Shown: piece after piece, positions 5,776-12,734 of the stretch
Layout: every line of letters begins with the position of its first letter
How positions within the stretch are numbered: the stretch's first letter is position 1
Source: Clostridiales bacterium
Lineage (GTDB): Bacteria > Bacillota > Clostridia > Christensenellales > Aristaeellaceae
NCBI GenBank assembly: GCA_004552515.1
Contig: SFOF01000052.1
Coordinates: 1-15,704, forward strand
Direction of reading: 5' to 3'
Length of the DNA: 15,704 nt
The notes under the pieces: model-generated
What the model saw: only the letters and a program-made list of their open reading frames with translations
What the model was told of the DNA's origin: nothing
The model's database searches: none
Program-made: the position numbers and the translations under genes

Positions 5776-8037
5776 TTGTTCAAAAAGCTGTTCGGCCGTG
5801 TCAACAGCCGCGTTTTCCTGCAATATTTTCTGTGCTTCATGCTGCTGCTGGCGATGGCGGTGGCCTTTAACGGCGTGGTGGCGCTGCGCAGCTACGACGT
5901 GCTGCGGCGGGAGTGCCGCCTGTCAAACTCCACGCAGGCCGCGCGCTTTGCGCAGGTTTTCGACGAGATGCTGCAAAGCTCGGACGCGTCGCTGCTCAAG
6001 CTCGAGCAGAACCATGACTTCATTTATACGGTGTCGCTCGAGCGCCAGAACAAGGCGCAGGATCACTACCGGCTCTACTGCGTGCGCACGCTGCTCAATT
6101 TGACGCTGCGCGCCAATCAGGCCGATCTGTTCGTGTATTACGGCGGCAGCGATGTGATCGTCTCGGCGGCCAACAGCACCGCCCGCAGCGATCTGTATTA
6201 CGACGTGTACTATGCCGGCACGCGGCAGGACTACTGGAACTGGAAGACATTCATCAACGGCTCGGCCAATTCAAAGGTGAGCGCGGTGTATTATGACGGC
6301 AAGCCCTGTCTGGCCATTGCGCGCACGCTGCCCACAAACATTTCCGGCGCGTCGAAGATCGTGGCCGTGTCGGTGTTCCGCAGCGAGATCATGGGCAATT
6401 TCATGGACACGGCCTCCGCCGACGGCGCTGTGGCGGTGTATTCGCTCGAGAACAGGCCGCTGGTCTCCTCGGACGCAGCGCTGACCGCCGGCCTCACGCT
6501 GCCGGACAATGCGCCCGCGCGCGAATATCTGACGCTCAAGAGCGGCGGGCGGACTTACTATGCCTACATCATCGATTCGGTCGCGGCGGGCTGCCGGTAT
6601 GTGTCGATCACGCCGGACTATGTGTTCACCGAGCCGCTGGACGTTTTGAGACGCTTCCAGATCGGCGTAAACCTGCTGCTGATCGCGCTGGGCGTGCTGC
6701 TGGCGTGGGCGCTGGCGCGGCGCAACGCCCGTCCGCTCGAGGAGGCCGTTAAATCGCTCTCCGAAAAGACCAACGTGCGGTATGACCGCCGCTCCAAGAG
6801 CGAGCTGGAGTATCTGCGCGCCACGATCGAGCACACGCTGGACGAGAAGAAGCTCTTCCAGAATACGTTCGATATGCGCAGCGACGTGCTCCAGCAGAAC
6901 TTCCTCTATGAGGCGGTCACGGGCACGGTGAAGGGGGAGGATTCGCTCCAGTCGCTCTTTGCGCGCAACCGTCTGCCGCTCATCTCCGATCGATTCGCAA
7001 TCCTGCTGCTGCGCGGCTGGCATGAGGAGCCGGTGCCGCCCGAGGTGGTCGCGCCGCTGGTCGATCATGTGCGCGCGGTGAAGGCGCTGTGCTATCCGCT
7101 TTATCTGATCTCGCCCTCCTGCGCGTGCATCATCAATCTGCCGGCTGAATTTACGGTCGAGGACCTGGACGCGCTGTGCGCCCGCTTCCGCGCCGAGCAG
7201 AGCTATACATTCTGCCGCAGCGATATCTATACCGGGCTGGACGGCCTGCACAGGGCGTTCCGGGAGACGGCGTTTCTGGTCAACTTTGACGTCGTGTACG
7301 GCGATACGGTGGTCATTACGCCGGAAAGCGTGCCGCAGGATTGCTCCTTCAGCTTCAACGCGGCGTTCGCGCCCATGGCCGAGACGGAGCTTTCCCGCGC
7401 CATACAGGACGAGAGCGTCGATTGCCGCGCGCTGTTCGATCGTCTGCGCGCGGCCTATTCCAGCGACGGCGCGACCAACCCGCGCTCCGTGCGCTGCTTT
7501 ATGTACGATATGCGCCGCTTCCTCACCGCGGCGATCACGCGCCAGTGCTCGGCGGCGTTCGCGACGCAGCTGGACATCGACGGCGCGTTCTTCAGCGCCG
7601 AGGCGCTGCCGTGGTTCCGCGATCGGGCGGTGAGTCTGCTCGAGCAGGCGCGCGCGCACTATGCGGACAATCATTCCGACAACGCGCTCTGTGCGCAGGC
7701 GCTGGCCTATCTGGATGAGCATTACGGCGACCGCAATCTGGGCGTGAGCACGCTGGACAGGATGTTCGGCGTATCGAGCGCATATCTCTCCGAGCGATTC
7801 CGCGCGCACACGGGGCAGGGCATCGGCGACTATCTGACCAGCGTGCGCATGATGCACGCCTGCCGTCTGCTGTGCGAAACCGACATGACGCTCGAGGAAA
7901 TCGCCGAGAGCGTGGGTATCGTGGGCAGCAGCACGCTGATTCGCCTGTTCAAAAAGACGCAGGGCGTCACGCCGGGCGTATACCGCCGCACGCACGGCGC
8001 GCTGATCAATATGCGGGATGACGACGACGAAAAATAA
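5776..8037 (+). CDS. Membrane-anchored AraC-family transcription regulator with extracytoplasmic sensor
   Basis: The 753-residue protein has a basic N-terminus, a membrane helix at about 14-34, an extracytoplasmic region of roughly 250 residues resembling Cache-type sensors, a second helix at about 296-315, a short HAMP-like linker, a cytoplasmic middle region without a recognisable receiver domain, and a C-terminal AraC double helix-turn-helix at 642-740 (first HTH near 655-680; second, MTLEEIAESVGIVGSSTLIRLFKK, near 704-727). It resembles the one-piece sensor-regulators found beside LplABC-type sugar operons and probably activates the divergent importer. The start is TTG at 5776: GGAAGG lies 7 bases upstream, the promoter excludes earlier starts, and the next in-frame ATG falls inside the first membrane helix. 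A longer frame exists from 5692. The tail is acidic (DDDDEK). Confidence 0.88.
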   Translation: MFKKLFGRVNSRVFLQYFLCFMLLLAMAVAFNGVVALRSYDVLRRECRLSNSTQAARFAQVFDEMLQSSDASLLKLEQNHDFIYTVSLERQNKAQDHYRLYCVRTLLNLTLRANQADLFVYYGGSDVIVSAANSTARSDLYYDVYYAGTRQDYWNWKTFINGSANSKVSAVYYDGKPCLAIARTLPTNISGASKIVAVSVFRSEIMGNFMDTASADGAVAVYSLENRPLVSSDAALTAGLTLPDNAPAREYLTLKSGGRTYYAYIIDSVAAGCRYVSITPDYVFTEPLDVLRRFQIGVNLLLIALGVLLAWALARRNARPLEEAVKSLSEKTNVRYDRRSKSELEYLRATIEHTLDEKKLFQNTFDMRSDVLQQNFLYEAVTGTVKGEDSLQSLFARNRLPLISDRFAILLLRGWHEEPVPPEVVAPLVDHVRAVKALCYPLYLISPSCACIINLPAEFTVEDLDALCARFRAEQSYTFCRSDIYTGLDGLHRAFRETAFLVNFDVVYGDTVVITPESVPQDCSFSFNAAFAPMAETELSRAIQDESVDCRALFDRLRAAYSSDGATNPRSVRCFMYDMRRFLTAAITRQCSAAFATQLDIDGAFFSAEALPWFRDRAVSLLEQARAHYADNHSDNALCAQALAYLDEHYGDRNLGVSTLDRMFGVSSAYLSERFRAHTGQGIGDYLTSVRMMHACRLLCETDMTLEEIAESVGIVGSSTLIRLFKKTQGVTPGVYRRTHGALINMRDDDDEK

Positions 8038-8046
8038 TCGAAATAC

Positions 8047-8094
8047 AATTTCAGCCGCCCGATCAGGCTTGTTCCCGACCGGGCGGCTGAAATT
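8047..8094. terminator. Shared bidirectional terminator (AraC regulator / MATE)
   Basis: A perfect 15-bp stem is formed by AATTTCAGCCGCCCG (8047-8061) and CGGGCGGCTGAAATT (8080-8094) with an 18-base loop. The A/T-rich outer pairs provide short T runs on both strands. It lies 10 bases after the regulator's stop and 38 bases after the MATE stop, between convergent genes. Confidence 0.85.
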
Positions 8095-8132
8095 TATATC
8101 TATTAAGGAAGCGTTTTGAGCGGCGAAGGCCC

Positions 8133-9467
8133 TTACTTCAGGCGATGCTTCAGCCATTTGCCGGACAGAAAGGCGATCAGCAGCGCGCCGGCGCGGAATG
8201 TGTAATCGCAGAAGAAGCCGACGATCAGGCCATATATGTCCATGTGCAGATAGCGCACCGTGAGATAGGCCACGGGGATTCTCAGCAGCCACGGGCCGAT
8301 CATGTACACCGTGACGACGAACATGAGCATACCGCTGGTTTTCAGCGTGCCGGTGATGCACTGGAAGCAGCTGGTCAGCGGCACGGTGAAGCACATGATG
8401 CGCAGTATGCTGCGCGCCTTCTCGATAACGGCGGGATCGCGCGTGAAGAGCGACACGATCGGCCCGGCGAATATGAACAGGACGACGGCACAGGCGCAGG
8501 TGACGGCCTCGCCGATCAGGAGAATCGTGCGGGCGTAGTCCTTCGCCAGCCTGGGCTCGCCGCGCCCCAGCGCGTTGCCGGTCAGCGTGACCGTGGTCAT
8601 TTCAAGGCCGCCGGTGACGGCATAGAGCAGGCTGAGGATGTTGTTGGACACCTGATAGCCCGCCAGCGTCACGTCGCCGATCATGGCCGTGACCATCTGC
8701 ACGCCGATGAAGGCGAACTGCACGAAGACCTGCTCGATCAGCGCGGGCACGGAGAGACGCAGCATTTGAAGCACGCGCGCGGCCCTGAGCGGATAAAAGC
8801 GCCTCAGCGTAATGCGGCCGCGTCCCGAGACGATCACGGCCAGCTTGGCGACGCAGCCGGAGAGCGTGGAGATGATATACGCCCACGCCGCGCCGTCGAT
8901 GCCCCATTTAAAGCCGTAGATGAACAGCAGGCACAGCGCGATATTGAGCGTGTTGACCAGCGCCGTGAAGAGGAACGGCAGCCGCGAGTCCTTTACGCCG
9001 CGCAGGCAGGAGGACACGGCGATGTCCAGCGCCAGCGCGCAGGAAACGGGCAGGCACATGCGCAGATAGCGGATGGCCAGCGTGCGCGTCTGAGCGGACA
9101 GGCCGCCGAAGAGCGTATCCAGCACCCAGCCCGCGCCGGCAAAGCAGAGTGCGCTCAGCACGACGGCGAACAGGAAGAGGATCGTCAGGGCCTGAAAGGT
9201 GAGCTGACGCACCTGCTCCGCGCCGTCCTTCTCGTCCATGGCGCGGGCGATGAGTATGGTCGCGCCCAGGCCGATGCCGAAGTAGAAGGCCATGAGCGTG
9301 TTGAGCACGGAATTTGAAACCGACACGGCGGCCAGCTCGGCGGTGCCCAGGCGGCCGACGAACAGCGTGCCCATCAAGCCGATGACGATCATGAGCATCT
9401 TTTCAGCGATGGCGGGGAGAGAAAATACGGCGATTTCATGGAGCAGCTGTCGCTTGTTGGACGGCAT
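8133..9467 (-). CDS. MATE-family multidrug/toxin exporter
   Basis: This 444-residue integral membrane protein is a cation-driven exporter of the multidrug and toxin extrusion family. It has about twelve hydrophobic helices in two similar halves. The first-half signature (FSLPAIAEKMLMIVIGLMGTLFVGRLGTAELAAVSVSN, residues 15-52) carries the family pattern of a proline in helix 1 and a G-T-AELAA turn. The repeat in the second half begins near RLSVPALIEQVFVQFAFIGVQ. Length agrees with the family (about 440-470). ATG 9467 has only a weak purine-rich site (GGAAG) about 13 bases upstream. It is convergent with the regulator and divergent from the second sugar operon; nothing links it to sugar use. 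The exported compound cannot be predicted. Confidence 0.92.
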   Translation of the reverse strand: MPSNKRQLLHEIAVFSLPAIAEKMLMIVIGLMGTLFVGRLGTAELAAVSVSNSVLNTLMAFYFGIGLGATILIARAMDEKDGAEQVRQLTFQALTILFLFAVVLSALCFAGAGWVLDTLFGGLSAQTRTLAIRYLRMCLPVSCALALDIAVSSCLRGVKDSRLPFLFTALVNTLNIALCLLFIYGFKWGIDGAAWAYIISTLSGCVAKLAVIVSGRGRITLRRFYPLRAARVLQMLRLSVPALIEQVFVQFAFIGVQMVTAMIGDVTLAGYQVSNNILSLLYAVTGGLEMTTVTLTGNALGRGEPRLAKDYARTILLIGEAVTCACAVVLFIFAGPIVSLFTRDPAVIEKARSILRIMCFTVPLTSCFQCITGTLKTSGMLMFVVTVYMIGPWLLRIPVAYLTVRYLHMDIYGLIVGFFCDYTFRAGALLIAFLSGKWLKHRLK

Positions 9468-9501
9468 GATTGCAACACTTCCATCCTGCTTAGTATGGTC
9501 C

Positions 9502-9530
9502 TTAATAGAACCGCATATATGCTAGCACAA
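9502..9530 (-). promoter_or_regulatory. Candidate MATE promoter with palindrome in its spacer
   Basis: On the minus strand TTGTGC (9530-9525) and TATTAA (9507-9502) are 17 bases apart; the match to consensus is modest (three and four of six). The spacer contains the perfect 10-base palindrome GCATATATGC (9513-9522), a position where a repressor would block RNA polymerase. Confidence 0.33.
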
Positions 9531-9648
9531 TAAAGCGCGGCGGGAAAGCGAGGTTTCATTAACAGTTTACAGGCGGGGCGAAAAATCGGCGGCGGCGCAT
9601 CCCAGACCCTGAAAAAACGGGGCGGAGGAGCGCTGTGAATAATTTTTG

Positions 9649-9677
9649 TTGACAGAGCGAGGGGGACTCATTATAAT
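9649..9677 (+). promoter_or_regulatory. Perfect consensus sigma-A promoter of the second sugar operon
   Basis: TTGACA (9649-9654) and TATAAT (9672-9677) are separated by exactly 17 bases. Transcription should start near 9684, giving a leader of only about 22 bases containing the GGAAGGAG ribosome site (9689-9696). No clear operator overlaps it, so expression may be high and constitutive unless a distant regulator acts. Confidence 0.9.
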
Positions 9678-9706
9678 ACAGTATATGAGGAAGGAGATGA
9701 TCGGCC

Positions 9707-11005
9707 ATGGAGCGCGATTTCTTTGAAATCGATGCGGCGCTGCTGAGAGAAAATGCTTCGCAGGCCTTGCAGCAGGCGCTTTCGGCGCATCAGGCCGTAG
9801 CTGTTCCCCGGCTTGATTTTCCCATGGAGCTGGATCGTCCCATCGTGCTGGACAGCGGCAGCGCGCTGAGCGTTCATCCCGAGACGATCGTGCGCATGAA
9901 GGCGGGCTGCGGCGGCTGCATGGCGCGCAACCGGCACGTTTATGACGAGCGCGGCGGCGTAGGGGAGAATATCGCCTGTGATCGCGATATACTGCTCGAG
10001 GGCGGCATATGGGAGGAATCCGAGCGCGCGCCCAGCGTGAACGATCCCGACGAGACGATGCGCGATCTGAGCCATATCATATCGGGCACGGTGTTTTTCA
10101 ACCGGGCCGAGCGCGTGGTTATCCGCCATATGACGCTGCGGCGCGGCAATCAGTACGGCGTGCTGCTGGCGGCCTGCCGCGATTTCGTTGTGGACGATCT
10201 GTTCTTCGACGACTATTATAAGGACGGCGTTCACGTCAACGGGCCGAGCGAGAACGGCGTGATCGAGCATATGCGCGGTCACTGCGGCGACGATTTCGTG
10301 GCGCTCAACGCGTGGGACTGGGATTCGTCCTCGGTGTCGTTCGGCGGCATCCGAAATATCGTGGTGCGCCATATCGCCTGCGAGGGCGACGAAATGCGCC
10401 TGATCCCCGGACGCAAGACCTATAAGAGCGGGCGAAAGACGCTCTGTCCGGTTGAAAACTGCGTGTTCGAGGACATATCGGGCGTGTACAACTTTAAGAT
10501 GTATCAGCAGCCCAACTGCCATAACGGCGAGCGGCCGGCGGCTGAACGCGATTATTCCGACATTCCCGGCCTGATGAAAAACATCGTATTCCGGCGCGTT
10601 CACATTGCGGCGCGCGCGGGCGGTCTGGCCGAGGTATCGCTGGACGGCGTGTTTGAGATTGGCGCGGACTGCTGTAACGCCGCGTTCGAGGACGTCGAGC
10701 TGGACGTCACGGCGGCGGCGCTGAAGGACGCGGGCATGGCGCTTGTGTCGGTCGGGCCGAAGTCGTCCACCTGGACGCGGGGCTATAGCGATCCGGCAAA
10801 GTGGTGCGAGCTGTTCGAGCCGGATCTGATCTGCACGGCGGAGAATCTGGCGTTTGCGCGCGTGCGGATGGGCGGCGCGCCCTGCGCGGATAAGGACGCG
10901 CTGGTGCAGGCGCGGCATCTGACGGTCAATCCCGATTATCCGCGCACGACGCCGCGGGGCGGCACGGGCTACGGCGTGATTAAGGGCGTTGACATTCAAC
11001 GATAA
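9707..11005 (+). CDS. GH28-related / pectate-lyase-fold beta-helix protein, cytoplasmic
   Basis: The 432-residue protein has a short N-terminal region (1-45) leading into a right-handed beta-helix recognisable from repeats such as RVVIRHMTLRRGNQYGVLLAACRDFVVDDLFFDDYYKDGVHVNGP. KDGVHVNGP at 172-180 stands where GH28 enzymes have NTDG, and GDDFVALN at 194-201 carries an adjacent aspartate pair like the catalytic DD. The GHG and RIK motifs are not evident, so hydrolase activity on galacturonan is plausible but unproven; a lyase or epimerase role on the same fold is possible. No signal peptide is seen, placing it in the cytoplasm. ATG 9707 follows AAGGAG by 10 bases. The isomerase-like gene starts 16 bases after its stop, so they form one operon. 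It is not an obvious duplicate of the GH28-like protein at 424-1878. Confidence 0.78.
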   Translation: MERDFFEIDAALLRENASQALQQALSAHQAVAVPRLDFPMELDRPIVLDSGSALSVHPETIVRMKAGCGGCMARNRHVYDERGGVGENIACDRDILLEGGIWEESERAPSVNDPDETMRDLSHIISGTVFFNRAERVVIRHMTLRRGNQYGVLLAACRDFVVDDLFFDDYYKDGVHVNGPSENGVIEHMRGHCGDDFVALNAWDWDSSSVSFGGIRNIVVRHIACEGDEMRLIPGRKTYKSGRKTLCPVENCVFEDISGVYNFKMYQQPNCHNGERPAAERDYSDIPGLMKNIVFRRVHIAARAGGLAEVSLDGVFEIGADCCNAAFEDVELDVTAAALKDAGMALVSVGPKSSTWTRGYSDPAKWCELFEPDLICTAENLAFARVRMGGAPCADKDALVQARHLTVNPDYPRTTPRGGTGYGVIKGVDIQR

Positions 11006-11021
11006 GCGAAGGAGTTTCACA

Positions 11022-11825
11022 ATGAGAGTATCCGTATTTCTGGATCATCTGCGCGATATAGCGTCTCAGAAGGGCTGCACGCTGGCGGCGGCCATGAAGG
11101 AAGCCAAGAAGTCGGGCGTGGATTATGTCGAGGTCAACGCGGGCACGATCGCCAATCCCGAGGATTTTCTGCGTCTGCTCGAGCAAACCGGCCTGGAGGT
11201 GGGCGGGCTGTATGCGTTCTTTGATTTCGGCCACAAGGATCAGCCGGAGGAGATCAGGAGCACCGTCGAGATGGCCGAGAAACTGAAGGCCCATATCATC
11301 ATGGCGATTCCCGGCTATTTTGAAGAGGGCGATGACCGCGAGGCCGTGCGTGAGCGCATGGCGGTCGGGCTGGAAAATCTGTGCACCGAGGCGGCGATCC
11401 GCGGCCTGCACACGACGATTGAGGATTTCGATTCCGACCGCGTTCCCTACGGCACGGCGGAAGAAGTGGCCTGGTTCCTGGAGCGCGTTCCGCGGCTGGG
11501 CTGCACGTTCGATACCGGCAATTTCCTCTATCATGGCCAGGATGTGCTCAAGGCGTATGATCTTCTGGAGCCGCGCATACAGCACGTCCATATGAAGGAT
11601 CGCGGCTATCGCGCGCTGACGGGCGAGGAGCCGGTCGTTTCGGTGAAGGGGCGCAAGCTCTATCCCGCGCCGGTGGGCAGCGGCGAGCTTCCCATGGCGG
11701 AGATCGTGCGCCGCCTCTACGAGCGCGGCTATGACGGCATCTGCGCGATGGAGCATTTCGGCGCGCGCGATCAGCTGCTCTATATGCGCCGCTCGGCACG
11801 CTGGATGAAGAATATTTTCCGCTGA
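11022..11825 (+). CDS. Sugar phosphate isomerase/epimerase-like TIM-barrel protein
   Basis: The 267-residue protein belongs to the xylose-isomerase-like/AP-endonuclease-2 TIM-barrel superfamily, whose members use a divalent metal to isomerise or epimerise sugars and sugar acids. Alternating strands and helices run throughout, and the metal-ligand pattern is visible: E134 in TTIEDF, D164 in TFDTGNF, H188/H190 in QHVHMKD and E244 in AMEHFG. Length is normal. The frame is open from 10989, but ATG 11022 has GAAGGAG 7 bases upstream and gives the standard N-terminus MRVSVFLDH, so the upstream start is rejected. It is the second gene of the operon with the GH28-related protein, suggesting it acts on a sugar released there. 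The exact substrate cannot be assigned within this superfamily. Confidence 0.88.
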   Translation: MRVSVFLDHLRDIASQKGCTLAAAMKEAKKSGVDYVEVNAGTIANPEDFLRLLEQTGLEVGGLYAFFDFGHKDQPEEIRSTVEMAEKLKAHIIMAIPGYFEEGDDREAVRERMAVGLENLCTEAAIRGLHTTIEDFDSDRVPYGTAEEVAWFLERVPRLGCTFDTGNFLYHGQDVLKAYDLLEPRIQHVHMKDRGYRALTGEEPVVSVKGRKLYPAPVGSGELPMAEIVRRLYERGYDGICAMEHFGARDQLLYMRRSARWMKNIFR

Positions 11826-11844
11826 GCAAACAAACATAAAATTG

Positions 11845-11875
11845 AAAGGCGAACGTGTCGTGCGTTCGTCTTTTT
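11845..11875 (+). terminator. Intrinsic terminator of the second sugar operon
   Basis: AAAGGCGAACG (11845-11855) pairs with CGTTCGTCTTT (11863-11873), an 11-bp stem with one G-T pair and a 7-base loop; the downstream arm runs into five T (11871-11875). It begins 20 bases after the stop codon of the isomerase-like gene. Confidence 0.85.
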
Positions 11876-12050
11876 GTATGCGCGTTTTTTCGAGAAGGGG
11901 GTTGGCGGCAGGCCGTCGTTGTCGCTGGCGCGGCGGGGCGATATTTCGCCTTATATGATCGTGAATTGTGTGCCGGCGAAAGGTTGCGTTTGGCCGGTTA
12001 TAGCTCCGGCACAGGCGTTTGTGCGCGCGGGGGCCGGTCTGCGGGGCGAT

Positions 12051-12180
12051 GCGGTGCTATTGAAATGTTTTGAGCTGGGATTATGCCTGTCATACGTTTC
12101 TATTGAAATGTTTTGCGTTTGGATCACGCCTGCTGTTTGCGTTTCTATTGTAATGTCTTGTGTTTGATCACGCCTGTCTT
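12051..12180. repeat. Imperfect ~44-bp tandem repeat, three copies
   Basis: Three adjacent units (about 12051-12093, 12094-12138, 12139-12180) share the core CTATTGAAATGTTTTG followed by T/G-rich sequence and a GATCACGCCTG-like end. Cores start at 12057, 12100 and 12145, so periods are 43 and 45 bases. Units 2 and 3 both begin CGTTTCTATTG; unit 1 is the most diverged. The opening CGTTTCTATT appears once more at 12222-12231. There are no variable spacers between units. Confidence 0.75.
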
Positions 12181-12199
12181 TTTCCTCCTTGAGGAAAAA
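12179..12199. repeat. A/T-rich inverted repeat
   Basis: TTTTTCCTC (12179-12187) and GAGGAAAAA (12191-12199) form a perfect 9-bp stem with a 3-base loop immediately after the tandem repeats. No T tract follows on the plus strand; on the minus strand the 3' arm itself ends in T's. It might act as a weak terminator for minus-strand transcripts. Confidence 0.55.
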
Positions 12200-12345
12200 A
12201 AGACGGCTTGCGGGGGTGTTACGTTTCTATTCCGACGGGGGGACGAAAGGACGCGGAGAATGGAGTCGGCGGTGCAGCGTGGGTACGTTTTTGCGTGAGC
12301 ATATTGGCTTTGCCATGTTTTCCGCGGGGAGTCCGTTGGGGGCCG

Positions 12346-12367
12346 AATGTGGAAGCCGCACTGCGGC
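12346..12367 (-). repeat. Short hairpin element, copy A
   Basis: On the minus strand GCCGC-AGT-GCGGC (12367-12355) is followed by TTCCACATT. It shares its 3-base loop and 3' flank with copies B and C, while the stem bases differ and remain paired. Confidence 0.6.
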
Positions 12368-12513
12368 CGCCCCCAAACCTGCGCCAAAGAGCCATTGGCT
12401 CTCTGGACTCTCTTCATTTGATTCGCGGCAAAGTATCTCTTTGTCAAACCTCGCAATAACCGCTATCCTCGAACTGTCGCTCTTACGCCCCGCAACACTC
12501 GGGTACATGGAAA

Positions 12514-12548
12514 GACCTGCCCGACTCCAATTTATGGTCGGGCAGGTC
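12514..12548. repeat. Paired-hairpin element, copy 1
   Basis: GACCTGCCCGAC (12514-12525) and GTCGGGCAGGTC (12537-12548) form a perfect 12-bp stem with an 11-base loop ending in TATG. It is closely matched by copy 2, 72 bases on. No T tract follows on either strand, so it does not look like a terminator. Confidence 0.8.
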
Positions 12549-12585
12549 GGGCTGTATAGCAATCATATCAACACGCACAATCAGA

Positions 12586-12620
12586 GACCTGCCTGACTCT
12601 GACCTATGGTCAGGCAGGTC
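12586..12620. repeat. Paired-hairpin element, copy 2
   Basis: GACCTGCCTGAC (12586-12597) and GTCAGGCAGGTC (12609-12620) form a perfect 12-bp stem with an 11-base loop ending in TATG. Relative to copy 1, one C-G pair in the stem has become T-A on both arms, so pairing is kept. Confidence 0.8.
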
Positions 12621-12642
12621 GTGTATCACTGCGCGGCAGCAA

Positions 12643-12661
12643 GTGGAACCGGCACAGCCGG
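12643..12661 (-). repeat. Short hairpin element, copy B
   Basis: On the minus strand CCGGC-TGT-GCCGG (12661-12649) is followed by TTCCACTT. It lies 29 bases from copy C in the same orientation. Confidence 0.55.
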
Positions 12662-12669
12662 CGCGGAAA

Positions 12670-12690
12670 ATGTGGAAGCGGCACTGCCGC
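12670..12690 (-). repeat. Short hairpin element, copy C
   Basis: On the minus strand GCGGC-AGT-GCCGC (12690-12678) is followed by TTCCACATTTT. Compared with copy A, one stem pair is swapped from C-G to G-C on both arms while loop and flank are unchanged. Confidence 0.6.
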
Positions 12691-12719
12691 CGGGTTGCAA
12701 CGCGCGAAGCGGTGTGGCC

Positions 12720-12734
12720 GCGGGCACTGCCCGC
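12720..12734 (-). repeat. Short hairpin element, copy D, abutting the NlpC/P60 stop
   Basis: On the minus strand GCGGGC-AGT-GCCCGC (12734-12720) begins at the base after the TAA of the NlpC/P60 gene and is followed by GGCCACACC, a diverged form of the TTCCACATT flank. It lacks a T tract but would still cap the 3' end of that mRNA. Confidence 0.55.

Larger units (their letters stand above)
11876..12734. other. Long gene-free, repeat-rich intergenic region
   Basis: About 860 bases between the end of the second sugar operon and the end of the NlpC/P60 gene contain no convincing coding region. Open frames on both strands lack ribosome sites, overlap each other and run through the hairpins. The region holds imperfect tandem repeats (12051-12180), an A/T-rich hairpin (12179-12199), short hairpins of a shared design, and two larger paired hairpins (12514-12620). 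Small hairpins GGCGA/TCGCC near 11937-11950 and AGAGCC/GGCTCT at 12388-12402 add to the structured character. It lies between convergent genes, so a role as mRNA 3' sequence, repeat island or untranslated RNA is possible. Confidence 0.7.

Noticed and set aside
6271..8394. 707-codon open frame on the minus strand
   Set aside because: Antisense to the AraC regulator and running through the shared terminator and into the MATE gene; Arg/Ala/His-rich translation without a family match.
8145..9317. 390-codon open frame on the plus strand
   Set aside because: Antisense to the MATE exporter; translation is highly charged and repetitive, and it has no RBS.
10989..11021. N-terminal extension of the isomerase-like protein from 10989
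   Set aside because: It overlaps the end of the preceding gene, has no RBS, and spoils the usual family N-terminus that begins at 11022.
9671..11837. Long minus-strand frames (9671-11020 and 10980-11837)
   Set aside because: They mirror the GH28-related and isomerase-like genes, which have a promoter, RBSs, family motifs and a terminator.
12051..12231. CRISPR array
   Set aside because: The repeats are adjacent (period 43-45) with no unique spacers, units are imperfect, and no cas gene is present.
11855..12596. Several short open frames on both strands (for example 11874-12167 +, 12145-12456 -, 12227-12562 -, 12189-12596 +)
   Set aside because: They overlap one another, lack ribosome sites, run through tandem repeats and hairpins, and their translations look like shuffled sequence.
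12514..12620. Pair of intrinsic terminators
   Set aside because: Stems are strong, but no T tract follows either one on either strand.
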